Positions 1-7,696 of a stretch of DNA of 64,000 nt are shown here, in pieces; position 1 is the stretch's first letter, and each line of letters starts with the position of its first letter. This stretch comes from UMGS1889 sp964540575 (GTDB taxonomy: Bacteria > Bacillota > Clostridia > Oscillospirales > Ruminococcaceae). The stretch lies in assembly GCA_964540575.1 (NCBI GenBank), contig CAZINI010000002.1, positions 62,001 to 126,000 of the forward strand, written 5' to 3'. Position numbers and translations under genes: made by a program. Below the pieces are notes generated by a model that did not search any database, had not been told where the DNA came from, and was given only the letters and a program-made list of their open reading frames with translations.

Positions 1-1489
1 TAGACATTACAATGTCCTGAAGCTCGTCTGTGAGCTTGCGGAGCTGTCTTGCAGCTTTCTGGAAATTATCCAGCTGAAGTCCCTTGAGATCGGGGTTGGA
101 GGTAACCATTGCTTCGGTGATAACGATCTCGCCGACCATATCCAGAAGCTGATCCAGTTTGTTCAGATTTACGCTGATAAGGCTCTGCTTGCCCTTTGAA
201 CCTGTTCCTGCGGCTGCGGCAGGGGATTTCTGTGCAGCGGGAGCGGCAGGGGCTGCGGACTTGGGTGCTTCCGCCTTCTTTGCGGGAGCGGCAGCGGGTG
301 TGGCTGCTGCGGGGGCAGTCGGTGCGGGGGAGGCAGGTGCAGCTGACGTTGCTGCGGGAGCGGCAGCGGGTACGGGTGCAGGCTCTGCTGCTGCGGGCGT
401 ACCCTCCTTTACCAGCGTACACATATCAACGCTGGGGCTTTCGGTTATCTTCGCCATGACCTCTTCGGTAGTATGGGAAGATTTGAAATGTATCATAAAT
501 CCGTTGTTTACGATAATATCGGCAGTTGCGGAATTTTCCTCAATGTCCGACGGTTCATATGCAAGCAGCTCGCACATATCTCTGATATTGTTCACGACCA
601 TCAGTGCACGGAGATTTTCCATCTTGCATTCTGCTTCAAATGTTACCTTAACGGTAGTAAGCTCTGCTGAAGGAACATCAACGCCTTCATCGGAGCCGTA
701 TTCCAGAACCTCGTAGGACTTAACGTTCAGCGATTCCTCGATAAGCTTCAGGATATTGTCATCGGTGGTAGCGGACTTGAAGTGAATGATAAATCCGTTT
801 TCGATGATAGTCTTTGCGGTATCGGAATTGGTTTCAATGTCCGCTGGCTCGTATCTGAGGGTCAGACACTCCTCCTGCAGCTTATTGACGATAATAAGTG
901 CTCTGAGATTTTCCATGCGGCAGTCGTCGTCGAACATTACCTTAACGGTAGTCAGCGAAGCGACCTTCTGCATTTCCACGGGAGCGGGCTCGGCGGGGGC
1001 AGGCTCTGCTTCGGGAACGGGAGCAGGTGCGGGAGCTGCCGCAGGAGCGGGTGCAGCCGCAGGCACAGCGGAGCTGCCGTCCTTCAGCGAAGCGGCGTAT
1101 CCTCTGATAGTTTCCATAAGGGCGGTAAAATCGGTTGGCTCGTACTCGTCCTCCTGGATAAGATCTATCTCTGCCTTGAGCAGGTCGGATGCCTTGAATA
1201 CAAGGTCATAAAGGGACTCTATCTGTGCAATTACGGGGTGCTCCTCTCTGATGATGAAGAACATATCCTCAACTGCGTGAGCCAGCTTGGACATATTGTC
1301 CAGCCCCATCATAGCGGAAGAGCCTTTGATAGTGTGCATAATACGGAAGATCTCGTTTATATCTTCTTCGCCGAAGCTGCTGTTGCTTTCGGTTGCCATA
1401 AGAATCTGGTCAAGGCGTTCAAGCAGCGAAGTGGCTTCAAAGATGTATGCGTCGATCATGCCTTCCATTCCCGGTTCAAACTTACCCAT
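1..1489 (-). CDS. cheA: Chemotaxis histidine kinase CheA, C-terminus outside window
   Basis: Cytoplasmic kinase that couples chemoreceptor arrays to CheY and CheB phosphorylation. Reading the minus strand from an ATG at 1489 (AAAGGA about 12 nt upstream) gives an open frame to the window edge, 496 codons. Residues 1-110 form a P1/HPt domain with the phosphorylation motif MHTIKGSSAMMGL (His52). After a Pro/Ala/Glu-rich linker there are two similar P2-like units of about 85 residues (about 176-262 and 275-361), each starting LTTVKV and containing MENLRAL and NGFIIHFKS. An Ala/Pro-rich linker then leads to the start of the P3 dimerisation helix (SLISVNLNKLDQLLDMVGE, from about 435). The ATPase and CheW-like parts lie outside the window. 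A single P2 is usual, so the duplication is notable. The low-complexity linkers produce long spurious plus-strand frames. Confidence 0.93.
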   Translation of the reverse strand, partial: MGKFEPGMEGMIDAYIFEATSLLERLDQILMATESNSSFGEEDINEIFRIMHTIKGSSAMMGLDNMSKLAHAVEDMFFIIREEHPVIAQIESLYDLVFKASDLLKAEIDLIQEDEYEPTDFTALMETIRGYAASLKDGSSAVPAAAPAPAAAPAPAPVPEAEPAPAEPAPVEMQKVASLTTVKVMFDDDCRMENLRALIIVNKLQEECLTLRYEPADIETNSDTAKTIIENGFIIHFKSATTDDNILKLIEESLNVKSYEVLEYGSDEGVDVPSAELTTVKVTFEAECKMENLRALMVVNNIRDMCELLAYEPSDIEENSATADIIVNNGFMIHFKSSHTTEEVMAKITESPSVDMCTLVKEGTPAAAEPAPVPAAAPAATSAAPASPAPTAPAAATPAAAPAKKAEAPKSAAPAAPAAQKSPAAAAGTGSKGKQSLISVNLNKLDQLLDMVGEIVITEAMVTSNPDLKGLQLDNFQKAARQLRKLTDELQDIVMS

Positions 1490-1867
1490 AATTATGTACC
1501 ATTCCTTTCGTATTGGGTGCTTGTGTGAAAATAAGCTGCACCGCAGGAGTTTTATTTTTAATACGGTATTGCAAAATTTGCAGTAATACTATATAATATA
1601 AAATAGGTTGAGTGCAAAGGGGGACTGCACTTTATGTTGTATGATCGAAATGATATACATCGTGCATATATCTATATTATACAATAAAATTTGCTCAACT
1701 ACAAGTGCAAAATGTTATATTAAACAAATAAACATTAAAAATTTACAAGCTAAATTTTGTTTATTTTGACAAATTTTATTTAAATTGACTCTAAAATCAC
1801 CATTTATTGGATAACAATTTAACATAATGTTAACAAAATCACGATCAAGGAACGAGATGATAATTAT
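1490..1867. promoter_or_regulatory. AT-rich intergenic region between cheA and the FliK-like gene
   Basis: No gene is visible in these 378 bases. They separate divergent genes, so promoters for both should lie here. Plus-strand candidate: TTGACA at 1766-1771, 18 bp, TCTAAA at 1790-1795 (weak -10). Minus-strand candidate for cheA: TTGCAC (complement of 1612-1617), 16 bp, TATATA (complement of 1590-1595). The -35 of the latter lies in a short inverted repeat, AGTGCA (1611-1616) and TGCACT (1626-1631), that could be an operator. I saw no convincing sigma-D type motility promoter. Confidence 0.3.
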
Positions 1868-3763
1868 ATGGCAGACCTGATACAGTTAACCACACCCATT
1901 GTTCCGAAGAACTATACTCACGCCGTAAAGCAGCCGCCTGTGCAGAACGATATGGTGTTTGAGCTTGCGGATATGACCAAGATCATCAAGACAAACGACC
2001 GCACCGAACAATACAAGCAGGAAAACTCCGATTTTTCCGAGAATTCCAACCTGCTGAATATCGCCAAGGAGCTTGCAAACAATCCGAAGGCGGCGGCAGA
2101 AACGCTGAAATCCCTGCTCAGCTCGGAAACGGTTTCCATGATAAAGGCTGAGGGGAACGAGGAGCTTCTTAATAAGGTAACGGAATTTGCATCGGAGATA
2201 ATGCAGACTCCCGAGTCGGCGGCGGACGACCTGCTGTCCCAGCAGAAAAACGTCACTCTGTTTCAGGGGAAAATGTGGGACGCCGTGCGGAATATGCTGG
2301 CGGCAAATCCCGATTCTGCGGAGCTTAAGTCGGCGGTTTTCAGTCTGCTCAAGACCTCGGCAAATGCCTCCTCTCAGCGGGAGATACTCAATTCCCTTGC
2401 GGCGAATATGAAATTTATGGCTGAGGAGCTTGCACCAAACAAGCAGCTTTCGGCACTGTTTATGAATATTGCCGCCGATCTTTCGGCGGCGGACGCTCCC
2501 AAGAATTTTTCCGAGATAAAGCAGGCGGTGCTGTCCGCTTTGGAAAATGCATCGCAGAGTCTGCTTCTCAGCGACAAGATGCGGGATATTATCCCCATTG
2601 TAAAGCATAATCTGTCCCGATTTACCTCGGGTGCGGAGCCGCTTCGGGACGCCTTTGCAAATCTTCGGGATATGATAGCGGGCGAGGACGGAAAGGCAGC
2701 ATTCACAAAGCTTTTTGCGGACTTTGTGGGGAAAAGCCCCATGCCTGCCGATATGAAGGCTGCACTGCTTTCTTCGGATATTTTCAGTTCCGATAAGCAG
2801 CTTGTCGGTTATGATACGGCAGCAGCTTCAAAAAATCTGTCGGATAATGCTTCCGAAACGCTTTCGGAAAATCCGGCGGCGAAGGCGTCTATGGACACGG
2901 TGCTTGCAATGGTCACTGCAAGGCTGTCCAAGAATGCCGCCATACATACCTCAAACCTTTCTTCCGAAACGGTACGGGCGTTCCTATCCTCGGTAAATGT
3001 GGACGCTCAGAAGCCCGAGGAAGCGTTGAAGGCGGTGCTTTCTCAGCTGCTCCCGTCATCGGACGAGGCTGCCGCCGAAAAGCTTATTGAGGGCTTCAGC
3101 ACAAGCGGCGACCTGAACGCATTGGCGGACAGGCTGGGTGCTATTCTCAACAGCGTGGAAAATGAGGAAATAAAAATGTCAGCGGCTCACAAGCTGAACG
3201 AGGCACTTGAGGCACTGTCCAACAAGGACGGCACGGTCTACAAGCCCCCGTCGTCCATGGAAACATTTACAGATTTCATTTCCAAGAATGCGGATAATCC
3301 CATGCTAAAGGCACTTTCGGGTATGAACAAGGCAATTCTTGCGGAAAATATGCTTACGACCCCCGGTGCTGAAACTCCGCTTATGCATATGCTTATGCCT
3401 ATGGAAGTGAAGGATGTTCGGGCATACGGCGAGCTGTGGGCGGACAACGGTGCTGCGGGCAGCGTCACCGATAAGGACGGCGGAACGGGCAGCCATATCT
3501 TCCTCAGCTTCGATGTGGAAAATGTCGGCGGATTTGAAATGGAGATATACGCAAAGAACGAATATCTCGATGTAATGCTCCTTTGCCCCTCGGGAACGGA
3601 AAACGTCTTTGCACCCATGAAGACTGCTATCCCGAAAATAGCGGCGTCCTGCGGCTATCAGGTGAAAAAGACTTCTGTTGCCGCACTCAGGGAGCACAGA
3701 AGCCTTGAACAGGTTTTCCCGTCTATAAAGGACAGAAGGAGTGGTCTAAATGTCAAGGTCTAA
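1868..3763 (+). CDS. FliK-like (hook-length-control type) hypothetical protein
   Basis: A 631-residue protein, mostly Ala/Ser/Lys/Glu-rich helical repeats (about 60-500), followed by a compact beta-containing C-terminal region (about 540-625: HIFLSFDVENVGGFEMEIY, then YLDVMLLCPSG). Such architecture, a long variable helical part with a conserved C-terminal domain, is typical of FliK-like proteins. The next gene, overlapping by 14 nt, encodes an FlhB C-domain paralogue, which is the natural partner of a FliK-type substrate-switch protein. B. subtilis has a comparable ylqG-ylqH pair. There is no signal peptide and no membrane segment. The FliK assignment is inference from architecture and neighbour; no diagnostic motif was identified. 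It starts the nine-gene plus-strand run. Confidence 0.55.
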   Translation: MADLIQLTTPIVPKNYTHAVKQPPVQNDMVFELADMTKIIKTNDRTEQYKQENSDFSENSNLLNIAKELANNPKAAAETLKSLLSSETVSMIKAEGNEELLNKVTEFASEIMQTPESAADDLLSQQKNVTLFQGKMWDAVRNMLAANPDSAELKSAVFSLLKTSANASSQREILNSLAANMKFMAEELAPNKQLSALFMNIAADLSAADAPKNFSEIKQAVLSALENASQSLLLSDKMRDIIPIVKHNLSRFTSGAEPLRDAFANLRDMIAGEDGKAAFTKLFADFVGKSPMPADMKAALLSSDIFSSDKQLVGYDTAAASKNLSDNASETLSENPAAKASMDTVLAMVTARLSKNAAIHTSNLSSETVRAFLSSVNVDAQKPEEALKAVLSQLLPSSDEAAAEKLIEGFSTSGDLNALADRLGAILNSVENEEIKMSAAHKLNEALEALSNKDGTVYKPPSSMETFTDFISKNADNPMLKALSGMNKAILAENMLTTPGAETPLMHMLMPMEVKDVRAYGELWADNGAAGSVTDKDGGTGSHIFLSFDVENVGGFEMEIYAKNEYLDVMLLCPSGTENVFAPMKTAIPKIAASCGYQVKKTSVAALREHRSLEQVFPSIKDRRSGLNVKV

Positions 3764-4070
3764 TAAACGGCGGCGAACCGGTGCGGAAAGCTCTGCGGTC
3801 GCACTGAAATACAGTCCCGAAAAGGACACGGCACCCGTCGTTGTCGCCTCGGGGCACGGCAAGGTCGCCGAAAGGATAATAGAAATAGCCGATGAAAGCG
3901 GCGTTCCCATTTACAGGGACGATTCTGCCGCCGCACTGCTTACTATGCTCAAAATAGGCGAGGGCATACCGCCTGAGCTGTATCAGGCAGTGGCTGGGAT
4001 ATATGCCGAAATTCTCAGGCTTGCTTCGGAAAACCGAAGCGGAAAGGATATAACAGGCAATGCAGAATAA
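3750..4070 (+). CDS. FlhX: FlhB C-terminal-domain-like protein (EscU/YscU family)
   Basis: A 106-residue protein matching the cytoplasmic export-switch domain of FlhB without the membrane part: ALKYSPEKDTAPVVVASG, then a helix KVAERIIEIADESGVPIYRDD and a hydrophobic helical tail. The family (YlqH in B. subtilis) can partly stand in for the FlhB C-domain in flagellar export. The position where FlhB carries its self-cleaving NPTH sequence here reads differently, which is normal for this subfamily. The start is supported by AGAAGGAG upstream and a 14-nt overlap with the previous gene, implying translational coupling. Together with cheA nearby it suggests motility-related content, although no structural flagellar gene is in the window. 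Confidence 0.8.
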   Translation: MSRSNKRRRTGAESSAVALKYSPEKDTAPVVVASGHGKVAERIIEIADESGVPIYRDDSAAALLTMLKIGEGIPPELYQAVAGIYAEILRLASENRSGKDITGNAE

Positions 4071-5100
4071 CTACAATTACAACAATTACGGAGGTTATCA
4101 GCCCTATTATCCCCCTCAGCCCCCACAGCCGCCCCGTTTACCGTTTGAACCGAGCGTTTACGAAAAGAAAAAGATAAGGTCGGTATACAGCACCTGCGGC
4201 TGGCTGATGCTGGCAGCATTTGCCATTATGATGTTCGTGGCGGTCATCTGGATGAGCATATGGGATTCTAAGGGTCTGATGTCCGATGAGCCGAATTATA
4301 TGAATTTCTATGAAACGATAATTTCCTATTTTTCCGTTACGATAGCAACTATTATAGTTATTGTTATAGAACGTTTTACGGGGGGAGAGAAGCTCAAAAG
4401 CTATTTTTCCGCCGATGGGCTGACAGGCAGCTTCATTCTGCTTTCGCTGATAATTTTTCTGGGAATACAGGCAGCGGCTATCATCATCGAGAATTTCGTT
4501 TTGATTGGATTAGATGCAGTGGGGCTGGGCATACCGGCTCTGGATTACGAAACCGAGGAAAGCTTCCGAATGGCGGTGGTGGGGATAATAACCTCATCGA
4601 TAACCGCACCTCTTTTTGAGGAGCTGCTTTTCAGAGGCTGTCTTTTGTCGAGAATGTCAAAGGTCAGCAGCCGATTTGCCATATTCGCAACCGCACTGCT
4701 TTTCGGGCTGTGGCACCAAAATCTTTTGCAGCTGATACTGGGCTTTATGGGCGGCTTATGGCTTGGCTATATCACCGTAAAGAGCAGGTCGCTGATACCT
4801 GCTATTATCTGCCACTGTGCCGCCAATACCATTATGGAATGTATTTCCATCTATGAGCAGTATGACGAGGTAACAGCCAATACTATATTTACCGTGTGGA
4901 TATTCGCAATTCCTGTAATAGCCGTTATCTGCGGAATTATCTACTATAAAACAGAAAAGCGTTCGGGAATGGCAAAGCTCCCCCCAAGGACGGAATATCA
5001 CCGCCTAAGGGACGTTCCGATGTTTTTCTCAAGCGTACCTATGTGGATATTTATGGGAATTATGCTTATTACAATAATAACGGGCATTGAGCCTGTATGA
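4060..5100 (+). CDS. CPBP family intramembrane metalloprotease
   Basis: A 346-residue polytopic membrane protein of the CAAX-prenyl-protease/bacteriocin-processing (CPBP, Abi) family. Motif 1 is EELLFRGCLLSRM (EExxxR, about residues 187-199), motif 2 FGLWHQNLLQ (FxxxH), and motif 3 is in IPAIICHCAANTI; these carry the glutamates and histidines expected to bind the metal in the membrane. The first 30 residues are Asn/Tyr/Pro-rich (NNYNYNNYGGYQPYYPPQ), a low-complexity cytoplasmic tail. About eight hydrophobic segments follow. Substrates cannot be inferred; relatives process peptides, give bacteriocin immunity or act in stress proteolysis. It overlaps the preceding gene by 11 nt. Confidence 0.9.
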   Translation: MQNNYNYNNYGGYQPYYPPQPPQPPRLPFEPSVYEKKKIRSVYSTCGWLMLAAFAIMMFVAVIWMSIWDSKGLMSDEPNYMNFYETIISYFSVTIATIIVIVIERFTGGEKLKSYFSADGLTGSFILLSLIIFLGIQAAAIIIENFVLIGLDAVGLGIPALDYETEESFRMAVVGIITSSITAPLFEELLFRGCLLSRMSKVSSRFAIFATALLFGLWHQNLLQLILGFMGGLWLGYITVKSRSLIPAIICHCAANTIMECISIYEQYDEVTANTIFTVWIFAIPVIAVICGIIYYKTEKRSGMAKLPPRTEYHRLRDVPMFFSSVPMWIFMGIMLITIITGIEPV

Positions 5101-5116
5101 TACGGAGGAAATAAAA

Positions 5117-5920
5117 ATGTCTGTACAGATAGAAAAAGGCGACCTTTCATATCTCGGAAAGGTTTTTGATATAAAAATTGACAGACCTGCGGGGACTGTC
5201 CACCCCAAGCATGAGGATATTATCTATCCCATAAACTACGGCTATGTGGACGGGCTTGTTGCGGGGGACGGAGAGTGTCAGGACGTGTATATGCTTGGCT
5301 GCAAAACGCCTGCCGAAAGCTGTCGGGGGGTTATTGTGGGAGTGCTTCTCCGAAGCGATGACAACGAGGACAAATGGTGTGCAGTCCCCGAGGAATATCT
5401 CACGGGAGATACTATGGACAAGCCCCTGCTTTATGAGCCGTATATGCTCAATGAAACCCATTTTCAGGAGCAGTTTTATCATACCGAAGCCGTCTGCCTG
5501 TACGAAAAGACCTGCGGCACAGTCTGCTTTACCGAGGAAAACGGCGAGATAAAATTCCTGCTGGTGCAGAATGCAGACAGCGGACATATCGGCTTTCCCA
5601 AGGGACATATCGAGCTGAACGAAACCGAACGGGAAACCGCCGTTCGTGAGGTATACGAGGAAACGGGTCTGAACGTTACGCCGTGGGAGGGCTTCCGCTT
5701 TGCATACTCGTTTACACTGCCGAACGGTATTCGCAAAAACTGCGTCTATTTCGTGGGCAGCTATGAGGGCGTTCCCCCGAAAATTCAGGAAGAGGAGCTG
5801 GGGGCTTCATGGGTGCTGAATTTCGATGATGCAATGGCAAAGCTCAATTATCCTCAGGATAAGGCGGTCCTTGAAGCGGCTCACAGCGAAATTCTGAAAC
5901 GGAGGGGCGGAAATGACTAA
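5117..5920 (+). CDS. Inorganic-pyrophosphatase-like domain fused to Nudix hydrolase
   Basis: 267 residues. The start at 5117 is chosen because CGGAGG lies 8 nt upstream; an in-frame ATG at 5087 lacks a ribosome binding site. Residues 1-110 resemble family I soluble pyrophosphatases: IYPINYGYVDG and DGECQDVYMLG, the latter aligning with the metal-binding DGDPxDV signature with the middle Asp changed to Glu. Residues 130-267 are a Nudix hydrolase with an intact box, GHIELNETERETAVREVYEE followed by TGL, preceded by GFPKGH as in diadenosine tetraphosphate hydrolases. A fused enzyme could hydrolyse a dinucleoside polyphosphate or similar substrate, but that is inference. It lies in the packed run and overlaps nth by 8 nt. 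Confidence 0.82.
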   Translation: MSVQIEKGDLSYLGKVFDIKIDRPAGTVHPKHEDIIYPINYGYVDGLVAGDGECQDVYMLGCKTPAESCRGVIVGVLLRSDDNEDKWCAVPEEYLTGDTMDKPLLYEPYMLNETHFQEQFYHTEAVCLYEKTCGTVCFTEENGEIKFLLVQNADSGHIGFPKGHIELNETERETAVREVYEETGLNVTPWEGFRFAYSFTLPNGIRKNCVYFVGSYEGVPPKIQEEELGASWVLNFDDAMAKLNYPQDKAVLEAAHSEILKRRGGND

Positions 5921-6560
5921 GAAGCAGCGTGCACTGGCGGCTGTTTCGGGGCTGGAAAGCATTTATCCCGATGCAAAATGCTCGCTTATTTACAGCAAGC
6001 CCTACGAGCTGATGATAGCGGGCAGACTGTCCGCTCAATGCACCGATGAGCGGGTGAACGTGGTCACAAAGGAGCTTTTTGCAAAATACACTTCCATCGA
6101 GGCTTTTGCCAATGCAGACGTTAACGAGGTGGCGGAAATAGTCCGTCCCTGCGGGCTTTATAAGACAAAGGCGGAAAGCATCGTGGGAATGATGAAGGCA
6201 CTTTCCGAACGGTACGGCGGGGAGATACCCAAAACTATCGACGAGCTTATCACCCTTCCCGGTATTGGCAGAAAGACCGCCAACCTTATTATGGGGGACG
6301 TTCATCATCTTCCCGCAATCGTCACCGACACGCATTTTATACGCATATGCGGACGGCTTCGGCTGACCGACAAGACCGAGCCGCCAAAGGTGGAGGAGGA
6401 GCTGAGAAAGCTTATCCCCCCCGAAAAGTCCTCCGATTTCTGCCACAGGATAGTTATCTTCGGACGGGATTATTGTCGGGCGAGAAACCCGAAATGTGCC
6501 GAATGTCCGCTGAAAAAATATATCTCCGATGAAAACAAGGAGTTTAGCTGCCGTTTATGA
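5913..6560 (+). CDS. nth: Endonuclease III (DNA glycosylase/AP lyase)
   Basis: A 215-residue base-excision-repair enzyme that removes oxidised pyrimidines. The helix-hairpin-helix LPGIGRKTANLIMGD carries the catalytic lysine and TDTHFIRICGRL the catalytic aspartate. The C-terminal iron-sulfur loop has C-x6-C-x2-C (CRARNPKCAEC), but the fourth cysteine, normally five residues on, is missing there; the next cysteine lies 15 residues after the third, two residues from the C-terminus (FSCRL). The cluster may use this displaced ligand or be altered. The start overlaps the Nudix gene by 8 nt and the stop overlaps the DUF58 gene by 4 nt. Confidence 0.93.
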   Translation: MTKKQRALAAVSGLESIYPDAKCSLIYSKPYELMIAGRLSAQCTDERVNVVTKELFAKYTSIEAFANADVNEVAEIVRPCGLYKTKAESIVGMMKALSERYGGEIPKTIDELITLPGIGRKTANLIMGDVHHLPAIVTDTHFIRICGRLRLTDKTEPPKVEEELRKLIPPEKSSDFCHRIVIFGRDYCRARNPKCAECPLKKYISDENKEFSCRL

Positions 6561-7696
6561 AAATTCTCTACCTGATAATCCTGCTGGGCTGCGGTGCTTT
6601 TTACGTTTTATATCAGGACACATTGTCCCTTATGGTGCTTGCGGCGGTGGTGGTATTTCCCGTTGTTTCGCTGATATTGCTGCTGATAACGGCATTTTCC
6701 GCAAAGTCGGGGATAGTCTGCGATAAACGCTCGGGGGTCTGCGAACGGGGAGAGATAGTCCGCTTTCGAATGTGGGTGAAAAATCCCGTTTTTCTGCCCG
6801 CACCCTCCGTAACGCTGATTTTTTCTGTGAAAAACAGCTTCGGCGGCGGGGAAAAGCGTTCGTCAGCCGTTATCGCACTGCCGGCGTCCGGTTCGGGCGG
6901 GGCATCGGCGGCGGTGACCTCGGAGCATTGCGGGAACCTTCTGTTCACCCCCGAGGGCATTGTTTTTCACGATATGCTCAGGCTTTTCCGCATAAAAAGG
7001 CGGCTGGGAGAGCCTATCTCCATCTGCGTTCTGCCAAGGCTTCGTCCCGCCGATGAAATAGTCCCGTCGGAAACGGCAAGTCTTTCCGACAGTGCGGAGC
7101 TTTCTGTTTCCGTCAGCGGAGATGACCCCTCGGAGATATTCGACATAAGAGAATACCGTGAGGGCGACCCGCAAAACAGGATACTTCACAAGCTGAGCGG
7201 ACGTTACGAAAATCTCCTTGTCCGTGAGCTTTCTCAGCCTGCGGACAAGCGTGTGTCCGTCTGTGCCGACATATTTTTTTCGGGAGATATGAAAGAGCGG
7301 CTGACGGAGTGTGACCGTATGCTGACTGCTCTCTGTTCGGCGGCAAATGCCCTGCTTGCCGACAGTGTCCGCTTCGGGCTGCATTTTTCGGGCATAAGCT
7401 GCTTTGTCAGCGATGAGGACAGCTATTTCACCGCCCTTTCGGAATTGTATTCGGAAATAGGCAGAGAGAGGGAGGACGATTTTTTCGGGCTTCTCGGGGA
7501 GATACCGTCAGACGTTCACCTGTGTGCCGTGACCGCTTCGGAGGACAAGGAACGCATCTTGCAGACAGCGGCTGTTCTCGGGGAGAGAACAGGTCCCTGT
7601 TCGGTGATATTTACCTCGGAAGAAGCGGCAAAACCGGCGGAGTTTCCCGATAATGCGGATATTTTCGTTATCTCGGAGGAAGCTTATGAAGAATAA
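6557..7696 (+). CDS. DUF58 domain protein
   Basis: 379 residues. Two N-terminal membrane segments (about 2-50) are followed by an Ig-like beta region and the DUF58 signature DIREYREGDPQNRILHKLSG with ENLLVREL (about 197-230). The C-terminal part is vWA-like. DUF58 proteins are normally encoded with a MoxR AAA ATPase and a membrane transglutaminase, probably acting in envelope assembly or complex maturation; here the transglutaminase follows directly (11-nt overlap), while a moxR gene sits about 16 kb away at 23665-24609. The start overlaps the nth stop by 4 nt. Confidence 0.85.
   Translation: MKILYLIILLGCGAFYVLYQDTLSLMVLAAVVVFPVVSLILLLITAFSAKSGIVCDKRSGVCERGEIVRFRMWVKNPVFLPAPSVTLIFSVKNSFGGGEKRSSAVIALPASGSGGASAAVTSEHCGNLLFTPEGIVFHDMLRLFRIKRRLGEPISICVLPRLRPADEIVPSETASLSDSAELSVSVSGDDPSEIFDIREYREGDPQNRILHKLSGRYENLLVRELSQPADKRVSVCADIFFSGDMKERLTECDRMLTALCSAANALLADSVRFGLHFSGISCFVSDEDSYFTALSELYSEIGREREDDFFGLLGEIPSDVHLCAVTASEDKERILQTAAVLGERTGPCSVIFTSEEAAKPAEFPDNADIFVISEEAYEE

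Noticed and set aside
159..1528. Long plus-strand frames rich in Ala/Gly over the cheA region
   Set aside because: They are antisense shadows of the Ala/Pro-rich linkers of CheA, whose minus-strand frame is open and carries clear domains.
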